Origin: Casp-actino8 sp965659595
GTDB lineage: Bacteria; Actinomycetota; Acidimicrobiia; Acidimicrobiales; Ilumatobacteraceae
DNA length: 12,148 bases
Assembly (NCBI GenBank): GCA_965659595.1
Contig: CBFHWN010000063.1
Coordinates: 1 to 12,148, forward strand
Direction of reading: 5' to 3'
In this document: in pieces, positions 1 to 5,832 of the stretch
How the letters are laid out: each line of letters starts with the position of its first letter
How positions within the stretch are numbered: the first letter of the stretch is position 1
Made by a program: the position numbers and the translations under genes
Notes under the pieces: generated by a model
What the model was told of the DNA's origin: nothing
What the model saw: only the letters and a program-made list of their open reading frames with translations
Databases searched by the model: none

Positions 1-900
1 AGCGGCCATCTGCACCATGAGGGGCACCAAGTCCGAGGCGTTGGCCGTGCGGGCGAACATGTTCGAGAAACGTTCATCGGTCGCCAGATCGGGCCGTTCG
101 TAGGCCTCGCACAGAGCGGCGAATTCGGCGTCGCTCACCACGCCGATCGACGCATAGCCGTCCTTCATCTTGGTGACGGCGTAGTTCTGGGCGATGGTCG
201 GGGTGCGCGTGGCATCGTCGTCGAGCAGTACGGCGTCCATCGCCGAGTCGGGCCACAAGAAGGCCACCGCGGCGTCGAGCATCGCGAGCACGATGTGCTG
301 GCCACGCGCGTGGCCCACTTGACGTGCGTACAACGCGGCGGTGATCGCCTGCGCGGCTTTCAACGACGTGACCTTGTCGCACAGCAACGTGCGGAAGAGT
401 GACGGAGTTCCGGTCTGTGGATCGACCTGCACACTGGCGAGACCGGACGCGCCCTGGATCACGTTGTCGTACACCCGTTGACCACTGGCGGGGCCGTCGG
501 GCCCGTAGCCGCTGATGCTCACGTAGATCAGATCGGGATTGACGGCGCTCAGATCGTCGTACGAGATGCCGAGGCGCTCGACGGCACCGGGACGGAAGTT
601 CTGGATGACGACATCGGACGTGGCCACCAACTTCTTCAACACGTCGACACCTTCAGGCTTCTTCAGATCGACCACGAGCGATCGCTTGCCGCGGTTGTTG
701 TTCAAGAAGATGCCGGTCATGCCGCCCTTGGCCGAACCCAGATAGCGCATGAAGTCGCCGATGCCCGGGGACTCGACCTTGATCACATCGGCGCCTTGAT
801 CAGCGAGCATCATGCCGGCGAGCGGACCCGAGATCATGACCGAGAGGTCGAGAACGCGGATGCCGTGGAGTGGACCGTGAGAAGCGGGTGTGGTCGTCAT
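1..900 (-). CDS. CaiB/BaiF family (class III) CoA-transferase, 3' end missing
   Basis: The reading frame is open from the ATG at 900 to the window edge: 300 codons, C-terminal part outside. Class III CoA-transferases move CoA between carboxylic acids (formyl-CoA, carnitine-CoA, bile-acid or 2-methylacyl-CoA families). Visible family features are the N-terminal GIRVLDLS strand (residues 13-20), the SGPLAGMMLADQGADVIKVE Rossmann start (24-43), NRGKRSLVVDLK (69-80), and LLCDKVTSLKAAQAITAALY (172-191). By comparison with the FRC active-site region, Asp175 is the likely catalytic aspartate that forms the acyl-enzyme anhydride. The GQH...MLDA segment (200-210) is also typical. An in-frame TGA lies directly before the ATG, so this start is the earliest possible. 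There is no good Shine-Dalgarno. It is the third gene of an amidase-MFS-transferase operon, 17 bp after the MFS stop. The family is certain; the substrate is unknown. Confidence 0.93.
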   Translation of the reverse strand, partial: MTTTPASHGPLHGIRVLDLSVMISGPLAGMMLADQGADVIKVESPGIGDFMRYLGSAKGGMTGIFLNNNRGKRSLVVDLKKPEGVDVLKKLVATSDVVIQNFRPGAVERLGISYDDLSAVNPDLIYVSISGYGPDGPASGQRVYDNVIQGASGLASVQVDPQTGTPSLFRTLLCDKVTSLKAAQAITAALYARQVGHARGQHIVLAMLDAAVAFLWPDSAMDAVLLDDDATRTPTIAQNYAVTKMKDGYASIGVVSDAEFAALCEAYERPDLATDERFSNMFARTANASDLVPLMVQMAA

Positions 901-917
901 TCAGCGATCGTCGCGCA

Positions 918-2264
918 TCAGGAGGCGCGAGCCACACCCCTGCTCGCCACAAGGCCGAGAAGGCCAATGGCCACGGCGATCGCGAAGTTTGCGAACAGGG
1001 CATCGGCAAGAGGCCAGTCGGTGCGATCGGCGACGGCGACCGTCGCTCCACCCATTCCACCCATGAGGGCGAAGCCCAGGCTGTCGGCGAGATTGATCTG
1101 GCCGCCGATTGCGCCGTCATGTCCGGGTTCGGCGTATTCCATGGCGGCGACCGACGTGGGCACGAAGAAGAGTCCCATGCCGAGTCCGGCGATCGACCAC
1201 GTGAGGAACGTGACGGCGAGGGGCCAGTCGGCGTCGAGCACCGGAACGGTGGCGACGATTGCGATCACGATGAGTCCGAATCCGAGACGGGCCGAACGAT
1301 GCAACGCGACGTGCGTTCGCTTGGTGGCGAGCCACGAACCGAAGCTCCAGGTGAGCGCCGCGCCGATGATCACGAAACCCTGCACGGTGGCCGATGCGCC
1401 GTGGATGCGATCGGCGGCGAGCGGGACGAACGAATCGACGCCGAGGAACGCCGCAGTCGCCATGGTTCGGGTGGCGACGATTGCCGACAAACCGCGCCGA
1501 GCCGCAAGTGAACCCGCCGGCATGAGACGCCGATACGCCGGGACGGCGAGAGCGATTCCGATCGTCGCGAGCAAAACGGCCAACCACCAGCGCGAGTTCT
1601 GCACGCCAGCGACCAAGGCCCCTACTCCGGCACTCAAACGAAGGGCCACTCCGACTCTCGTGGGTCCGTGGTCGTTGCGCACGACAGCGGTGATGCCGGT
1701 CATGGCCGGTGCGGTCACCAGGGCGGTGATCACGACCAGAGGCAACATGCCGACGAACACCCATCGCCAACTCACTGCACTCGTGAGCCAACCAGCGATC
1801 AGAGGTGCAACGAGACTGGGAAGGATCCACGCCGCCGACACCCAGGCGAAGATGCGGGGCTGCCGGTCGGTCGGCCACACGCGGTTGATGACGGCATAAG
1901 CGAGTGGAGCCACACCACCGGCCCCGGCCCCTTGCAGGACGCGACCGAGCAACACCACCCACATCGAATTGGCGACTCCAGCCACCACGAGTCCGATCGA
2001 GAACACCGTGAGGCAGGCGAGAAATGGAAGTCGCGGCCCGCGTCGGTCGACCTGTTCGCCGACTGCAACCAGTCCCACGATATTGGCGAGCATGTAGGCG
2101 GCGAGAGTTGCTCCGTACAGTGCATCGCCATTCAGTTCGTCGGAGACCGTCGGCAGGGCCGTGAGCAGAGCTGTGGTCTCGAAAGCGACGAGGGACGTCG
2201 CCATCACTAGGCCCACGGCGAGCGCGCGACGGTGCACGCCGGCGTCGGGGATCGGTTCGGTCAT
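918..2264 (-). CDS. MFS transporter (drug/solute antiporter-like)
   Basis: A 448-residue polytopic inner-membrane protein with about 12-14 hydrophobic segments, first one near residues 15-38. The MFS motif A is clear between helices 2 and 3 (GEQVDRRGPR, residues 69-78). A motif-C-like glycine/proline-rich stretch lies near 145-160, which suggests an antiporter of the drug:H+ type; this is inference from general family layout. I chose the ATG at 2264 because the first helix begins about 15 residues later and the codon overlaps the amidase stop as ATGA. The same frame stays open upstream to 2852, but that extension is arginine-rich and antisense-like in composition and runs inside the amidase gene. 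No Shine-Dalgarno precedes the start, so translation probably depends on coupling to the amidase. Substrate unknown; context suggests uptake of an amide or export of a product. Confidence 0.9.
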   Translation of the reverse strand: MTEPIPDAGVHRRALAVGLVMATSLVAFETTALLTALPTVSDELNGDALYGATLAAYMLANIVGLVAVGEQVDRRGPRLPFLACLTVFSIGLVVAGVANSMWVVLLGRVLQGAGAGGVAPLAYAVINRVWPTDRQPRIFAWVSAAWILPSLVAPLIAGWLTSAVSWRWVFVGMLPLVVITALVTAPAMTGITAVVRNDHGPTRVGVALRLSAGVGALVAGVQNSRWWLAVLLATIGIALAVPAYRRLMPAGSLAARRGLSAIVATRTMATAAFLGVDSFVPLAADRIHGASATVQGFVIIGAALTWSFGSWLATKRTHVALHRSARLGFGLIVIAIVATVPVLDADWPLAVTFLTWSIAGLGMGLFFVPTSVAAMEYAEPGHDGAIGGQINLADSLGFALMGGMGGATVAVADRTDWPLADALFANFAIAVAIGLLGLVASRGVARAS

Positions 2265-3691
2265 CGAGGTGAGGTCGGTACGACGAGCGGCCACGGTCGC
2301 TCGCGTTCCACGTCGAGCGCGATGTCGAGCAGCAACTGCTCGCTGTAGTGACGACCCACGACTTGCAGACCGACGGGCAAACCGTCGACCAAGCCGGCCG
2401 GGATCGAGACGGCGGCATTGCCGTGCAGATTGGCTGGGAACGTGAGGCGACCGTTGTTGCCGGCTCCGGCTGTCACTCCACCGAACACCGACGGCAAGGG
2501 CCCCTCGGCGTCGAAGGCCACGTCGGGGTTGCTCGCCGTCAACACGAAGTCGACACCGGTCGCCGGGTCGAAGATCTCGGCCATGCGCTCGTTCAGCGCG
2601 GCACGACGCGATTCGATGCGGGCGCGAGCGTCGGTGCCGTAGCGGCCGATGGTGCTCTCGAGTCCGAATCGCATCTCGGGGGTGAGCACGTCGGCGCAGT
2701 CGGGCCAGTGTTCTCCGAGTTCGGCATGGATCTCGATCATGCCGCTGATGCTCCAGGCCGCGCCCATGCTCGGTAGGGACGTGTCGAGGTCGACGATCGA
2801 CCAGCCGAAGCGAGCGGCGAGTGCCTCGGCTTCTGTTCGCAACACCTCCCACATGGCCGGCGACACGGTGGCCCCGCCCCAGTCGGGAACGATGGCGACG
2901 CGTGCGCCTCGCAACGCGTCGCCGAACGATCCGAGTTCGGCTTCCCAGGTGGTGTGTTCGGGAAGGCTGAAGGGATCACGGGCGTCGCGTCCGCTGCTCA
3001 CATCGAACCAGCGCGCAGTGTCACGCACACTGCGCGACACACAGCCGATGTTCACGGTGAGGTTGCCGAGTTGAACCTTGGGGGCGCGAGGAATTCGTCC
3101 GAAGGTGGCCTTCAAGCCGACGAGTCCGGTGAAACCAGCCGGAATGCGAATCGAACCGCCGCCGTCACCGGCGGTGGCCAACGTGACGAGTCCACCGGCC
3201 ACGGCCGATGCACTGCCGCCCGACGAACCACCCGGGGTGCGACCTTGCTGCCAGGGGTTGTGGGTGGCACCGTTCAGCACGGTGCGCGTGACATTCACGC
3301 CTCCGAATTCGCTCGCCGTCGTGAGACCGGCGAGTACGGCGCCGGCTGCCTCCAAGCGCTGAACCATCACCGAGGTATTGGTCGCCTTGCGGTCGGCGAA
3401 CACCGCACACGCCTCGGTGTCGGGCCAACCTTCCACGCGGTCGAGTTCTTTCACGCCGATTGGCACACCACCGAAGGGACGCGACACGTCGGCTCTCTGT
3501 GCGACGTCACGCGCGCGTTCCGGATCGAGGAACGAGAAGGCGTTGAGGTCGCTCGACGCAATGGCGGCCAGGGTCGCGTCGAGCTCTTCGACGGGGGAGC
3601 GTTCGCCTCGGCGGAACGCATCGACGAGTGAGCAGGCGTCTCCCGTCCACGGAGCATCGGATGGCTGTGACGAGTTCGGGGTGGACGACAT
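2261..3691 (-). CDS. Amidase signature family hydrolase
   Basis: A 476-residue soluble amidase. The family hydrolyses carboxamides to acid plus amine or ammonia with a Ser-cisSer-Lys triad. All three residues are visible: Lys81 in GVPIGVKELD, Ser156 in TPGGSSGGSAS (cis-Ser), and nucleophile Ser180 in DGGGSIRIPAG; the 24-residue Ser-Ser spacing matches FAAH. The glycine/serine-rich signature spans about 152-195, and a conserved C-terminal segment (PAGLVDGLPVGLQVVG, 431-446) is present. Length is normal for the family. The start at 3691 is preferred over an in-frame start near 3763, which would run into the divergent thioesterase gene and add a non-family N-terminus. A TAGCGT hexamer lies 7 nt upstream, fitting a leaderless mRNA. 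It is the first gene of the operon with the MFS and CoA-transferase genes. It may be annotated as GatA-like, but no GatB or GatC is nearby, so tRNA amidotransferase is unlikely. Confidence 0.93.
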   Translation of the reverse strand: MSSTPNSSQPSDAPWTGDACSLVDAFRRGERSPVEELDATLAAIASSDLNAFSFLDPERARDVAQRADVSRPFGGVPIGVKELDRVEGWPDTEACAVFADRKATNTSVMVQRLEAAGAVLAGLTTASEFGGVNVTRTVLNGATHNPWQQGRTPGGSSGGSASAVAGGLVTLATAGDGGGSIRIPAGFTGLVGLKATFGRIPRAPKVQLGNLTVNIGCVSRSVRDTARWFDVSSGRDARDPFSLPEHTTWEAELGSFGDALRGARVAIVPDWGGATVSPAMWEVLRTEAEALAARFGWSIVDLDTSLPSMGAAWSISGMIEIHAELGEHWPDCADVLTPEMRFGLESTIGRYGTDARARIESRRAALNERMAEIFDPATGVDFVLTASNPDVAFDAEGPLPSVFGGVTAGAGNNGRLTFPANLHGNAAVSIPAGLVDGLPVGLQVVGRHYSEQLLLDIALDVERERPWPLVVPTSPR

Positions 3692-3698
3692 GGGAGGG

Positions 3699-3704
3699 AC
3701 GCTA
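3699..3704 (-). promoter_or_regulatory. Putative -10 hexamer of the amidase operon
   Basis: On the minus strand the hexamer TAGCGT fits the actinobacterial TANNNT -10 pattern. It is followed by 7 nt (CCCTCCC) and then the amidase ATG, the spacing expected if transcription starts at or next to the A of the start codon. No convincing -35 hexamer is visible about 17 bp upstream. Inference from pattern and spacing only. Confidence 0.45.
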
Positions 3705-3707
3705 GTG

Positions 3708-3722
3708 CGACTCGTAGAGTCG
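3708..3722. promoter_or_regulatory. Perfect 6-3-6 palindrome in divergent promoter region (candidate operator)
   Basis: CGACTC-GTA-GAGTCG is a perfect inverted repeat with 6-bp arms and a 3-bp centre. It lies in the 37-bp gap between the divergent amidase and thioesterase starts. It covers the candidate thioesterase -10 (3715-3720) and sits just upstream of the candidate amidase -10. A dimeric regulator bound here could control both directions. No regulator gene is present in the window. Confidence 0.45.
3715..3720 (+). promoter_or_regulatory. Putative -10 hexamer of the thioesterase gene
   Basis: TAGAGT fits TANNNT and is followed by 8 nt and then the ATG at 3729, again the layout of a leaderless transcript. 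It lies inside the palindrome at 3708-3722. A -35 element is not evident. Confidence 0.42.
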
Positions 3723-3728
3723 TCGCCG

Positions 3729-4568
3729 ATGGACAGTCGCCAATTCCTCGGTCTCGAGGCCACTCACAATCCGTATCGATGGATACTGCCGGTCGTGCCC
3801 GGCATCTCGACGGCCGGTGGGTTCCTGTTCGGCGGCTGCGGACTCGCGGCTGCCGTGGCCGCCATGGAAGGAACCTCTGGGCGACGTGCGGTGTGGGCCA
3901 CTGCGCAGTACCTCTCGTACGCGAAGCCCGGCGAGACGATGGACATCGACGTCACCGTCGCCGTGAGTGGACACCAAATCACGCAGGCCCGCGCCGTCTG
4001 TCATGTTGGCGACCGCGAGATCCTCACCGTGAACGCCGCCCTCGGCGATCGCGATCTCGCCGAGACCGGCCAGTTCGAGACCATGCCCTCCGGTCTCCCG
4101 TCGCCGAACGACTGTCACGAGCGGCCACACGTCCTCGACTGGTCGGATTCGATCAGCGGGCGTATGGACCAACGCATCGTGAAGGGTCGCGAACGCCTCG
4201 AAGACCTCGACGGAACACCCGGCGATGGGCAGGTGCTGCTCTGGTCGCGAATTCCCGAAGTGATCGAGGGTGTCGACACCGCCACGCTCGCGATTCTCGG
4301 CGACTTCGTGCCGATGGGTGTCGGTCAGTCGCTCGGTATTCGTGGTGGCGGCAACAGTCTCGACAACACGTTGCGTATCGGCCGACTGGTTCCCACCGAG
4401 TGGGTGTTGCTCGACATTCGAGTCCACATGGTGCAGCGAGGTTTCGGGCACGGTCTCGTGCACATGTTCGCCGAGGACGGAACACTCATGGCCACCGCCA
4501 GCCAGAGTTGCATCGTGCGTTTCTGGCGCGACATGCCCGGACCAGGGCCCTCGGGTAAAGCTCGCTGA
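3729..4568 (+). CDS. Acyl-CoA thioesterase-like protein, double hotdog (TesB/4HBT_3-like)
   Basis: A 279-residue soluble protein with two hotdog halves (about 20-115 and 165-268), the layout of TesB-like thioesterases that hydrolyse acyl-CoA to free acid and CoA. The N-terminal half has the glycine-rich GGFLFGGCGLAAAVAAM helix (30-46) and ATAQYLSYAKPGE (57-69). The C-terminal half has SLDNT (210-214), whose Asp212 aligns by eye with the TesB catalytic aspartate, and GTLMATASQSCIVR (251-264), whose Gln259 matches the family glutamine. The catalytic threonine of E. coli TesB seems replaced in the DIRVHMVQRG segment (229-238). The ATG at 3729 is preferred because upstream in-frame starts would cross the divergent control region or enter the amidase gene. 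It is 23 bp upstream of, and probably co-transcribed with, the oxidoreductase. Substrate chain length cannot be judged. Confidence 0.82.
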   Translation: MDSRQFLGLEATHNPYRWILPVVPGISTAGGFLFGGCGLAAAVAAMEGTSGRRAVWATAQYLSYAKPGETMDIDVTVAVSGHQITQARAVCHVGDREILTVNAALGDRDLAETGQFETMPSGLPSPNDCHERPHVLDWSDSISGRMDQRIVKGRERLEDLDGTPGDGQVLLWSRIPEVIEGVDTATLAILGDFVPMGVGQSLGIRGGGNSLDNTLRIGRLVPTEWVLLDIRVHMVQRGFGHGLVHMFAEDGTLMATASQSCIVRFWRDMPGPGPSGKAR

Positions 4569-4575
4569 TCTTGAT

Positions 4576-4590
4576 GGGCCACAATGGCCC
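4576..4590. promoter_or_regulatory. Perfect 6-3-6 palindrome just before the oxidoreductase start
   Basis: GGGCCA-CAA-TGGCCC is a perfect inverted repeat in the 23-bp gap after the thioesterase stop, one base before the ATG at 4592. It also overlaps a -10-like CACAAT (4580-4585) placed 6 nt before that ATG. It could be an operator, a small attenuating hairpin or an mRNA-stability element; its arms differ from those at 3708-3722. If translation starts at the TTG 4571 or ATG 4574 instead, it would be coding. Confidence 0.35.
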
Positions 4591-4591
4591 C

Positions 4592-5581
4592 ATGACAACG
4601 TCTCTTCCTCGTCGTGACGGGATGACCGTCCCGCTTCCCGGTCCGCTGCACAGCCACCGCGAGAAGTTGGGTGAACTCGCCGACCTCGGATACTCCGACA
4701 TCTGGTCGGCCGAATCCGACGGAGCCGACGCCTTCACGCCACTTGCCCTGGCTGCGGCGTGGGAGCCTCGTTTGCGTCTCGGCACAGCGATCGTTCCGGC
4801 ATACACGCGGTCACCCGCCTGTATGGCGCAGAGCGTCGCGAGTCTGGCCGATGCCGCACCGGGTCGTTTCGCGATCGGTATCGGATCGAGCAGCAACGTG
4901 ATCGTCGAACGCTGGAACGGCGTTCCCTTCGTCGAGCCGTACAAGAAGGTTCGCGACATCGTGCGCTTTTTGAACGACGCGTTGTCGGGCGAGAAGATCG
5001 TGAAGACGTACGACACCTTCGACATCAACGGATTCAAGTTGGGTGTGCGTCCCGAACAGAAGCCACAAATTTTGGTGGCGGCGCTTCGTGAAGGCATGTT
5101 GCGTCTGGCCGGGCGTGAAGCCGACGGCGCGATCATCAACTGGTTGTCTCCCACTGACGTGGCCAAGGTGGCCGGCGTGGTGCGCGATGCCGCCGGAGGA
5201 GCCGATCGCGAAATCGTGGCCCGCATCTTCGTGTGCCCGAGTGAAAACGCTGAGGTGGTGCGAGCTTCGGCTCGTTTCGCCATCGCCGCCTATTTGAACG
5301 TTCCGGTGTACGCGGCGTTCCACGACTGGCTCGGGCGTGGTGAGCAACTACAGGGAATGTGGGATGCCTGGAAGGCTGGCGATCGCAAAGCCGCACTCGC
5401 CGCCATTCCCGACGACGTGGTGGACGATCTGGTGGTGCACGGTTCGCCGGCCCATTGCCGTGAGGTGATCGACCAGTACTTCGCCAATGGGGTGACGACG
5501 AGTTCACTCGCCATCTTGGGCCTCGATCCGGAACTGAAGTTCTGGGAGGCCGTGCGCGACCTGTCGCCGTCGGCCGGCTGA
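4592..5581 (+). CDS. LLM-class (luciferase-like) oxidoreductase, probably F420-dependent
   Basis: A 329-residue TIM-barrel protein of the bacterial luciferase-like superfamily, which uses F420 or FMN for hydride transfer or monooxygenation. Family landmarks are EKLGELADLGYSDIWSAES (24-42), the strand LRLGTAIVPAYTRSPACMAQ (61-80), the GRFAIGIGSSSNVIVERWNG segment (91-110), and PQILVAALREGMLRLAGREA (159-178) followed by DGAIINW. The C-terminal HGSPAHCREVIDQYFANGV (283-301) matches the usual family tail. F420 rather than FMN is inferred from actinobacterial relatives of this type; cofactor residues were not assigned individually. Start choice is uncertain: ATG 4592 has homologous sequence soon after, while TTG 4571 and ATG 4574 would add 6-7 residues. 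No Shine-Dalgarno precedes any of them. It follows the thioesterase on the same strand and may be co-transcribed with it. Confidence 0.88.
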   Translation: MTTSLPRRDGMTVPLPGPLHSHREKLGELADLGYSDIWSAESDGADAFTPLALAAAWEPRLRLGTAIVPAYTRSPACMAQSVASLADAAPGRFAIGIGSSSNVIVERWNGVPFVEPYKKVRDIVRFLNDALSGEKIVKTYDTFDINGFKLGVRPEQKPQILVAALREGMLRLAGREADGAIINWLSPTDVAKVAGVVRDAAGGADREIVARIFVCPSENAEVVRASARFAIAAYLNVPVYAAFHDWLGRGEQLQGMWDAWKAGDRKAALAAIPDDVVDDLVVHGSPAHCREVIDQYFANGVTTSSLAILGLDPELKFWEAVRDLSPSAG

Positions 5582-5596
5582 GTCGGGTCGCCGGTC
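5572..5596. terminator. Stem-loop between convergent genes (candidate bidirectional terminator)
   Basis: GGCCGGC (5572-5578) pairs with GCCGGTC (5590-5596): seven pairs, one of them G-U, around an 11-nt loop. The hairpin spans the oxidoreductase stop (5579-5581) and reaches the stop of the convergent small gene (5595-5597). There is no T-tract, so intrinsic termination is uncertain, and a GC-rich genome makes short stems like this by chance. Confidence 0.35.
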
Positions 5597-5768
5597 AGGC
5601 GGCTCGTTCGGCGAAACCGTCGAGGATCCGTCGCATCTCGGCGATGCGCTCGAGACCCATCCGGCAGGTTTCGTCGTCGAGCCGGAACGGGGTGGATTGC
5701 TCGGCCACGAGTTCGTCGAATCCGTCGAACGTCATCTGGTCGTCGGGGACACGGGTGATACGGGTCAT
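5595..5768 (-). CDS. Small hypothetical protein, 57 aa
   Basis: I do not recognise this gene. A 57-residue acidic, soluble protein begins MTRITRVPDDQMTFDGFDEL and ends in a predicted amphipathic helix (about 36-55, with RMGLERIAEMRRILDGFAE). There is no signal peptide or membrane segment; one cysteine sits at residue 35. Support for a real gene: it fills a gap otherwise without coding sequence, its codons are strongly G/C at third positions like its neighbours, it ends 14 bp past the oxidoreductase stop with a stem-loop between them, and it is divergent from the ABC operon with a 64-bp promoter-sized gap. The same frame is open to 6155, but that extension would run antisense into the ABC gene and is arginine/serine-rich, so the ATG at 5768 is preferred. 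No Shine-Dalgarno is seen. Confidence 0.6.
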   Translation of the reverse strand: MTRITRVPDDQMTFDGFDELVAEQSTPFRLDDETCRMGLERIAEMRRILDGFAERAA

Positions 5769-5794
5769 GGACGAATGGTGCCGAAGGGGTGTGA

Positions 5795-5805
5795 CACGGT
5801 CCGTG
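5795..5805. promoter_or_regulatory. Short inverted repeat between small gene and ABC operon
   Basis: CACGG-T-CCGTG is a perfect 5-1-5 inverted repeat inside the 64-bp divergent region 5769-5832. It lies 16 bp upstream of the candidate -10 of the ABC operon, about where a -35 region or operator would be. Short enough to occur by chance. Confidence 0.25.
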
Positions 5806-5820
5806 GCGAGGTGTTTTCTG

Positions 5821-5826
5821 TAGGTT
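5821..5826 (+). promoter_or_regulatory. Putative -10 hexamer of the ABC exporter operon
   Basis: TAGGTT fits TANNNT and is followed by 6 nt and the GTG start at 5833, as at the amidase and thioesterase promoters. This suggests a leaderless transcript. No good -35 hexamer is visible at 16-18 bp upstream. Confidence 0.4.
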
Positions 5827-5832
5827 CGACTC

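Noticed and set aside
478..1899. Long plus-strand open frame (473 codons) antisense to the CoA-transferase and MFS genes
   Set aside because: It is the mirror of two clearly recognisable genes, has low-complexity Ala/Arg/Thr-rich composition and no family motif. Long antisense frames are expected in GC-rich genomes.
2265..2852. N-terminal extension of the MFS frame into the amidase gene
   Set aside because: The extension is Arg-rich with no membrane or domain features and lies inside a conserved amidase region. The ATG at 2264 with ATGA coupling is a natural start.
2261..3691. Reading the amidase as GatA of a tRNA amidotransferase
   Set aside because: No gatB or gatC nearby, and its neighbours are a transporter and a CoA-transferase; the amidase signature alone does not indicate GatA.
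3378..3728. N-terminal extension of the thioesterase frame upstream of 3729
   Set aside because: Upstream codons are antisense to the amidase N-terminus; hotdog family sequence begins shortly after ATG 3729.
3692..3763. N-terminal extension of the amidase to an upstream start
   Set aside because: It would overlap the thioesterase start and the palindrome and adds sequence not resembling amidases.
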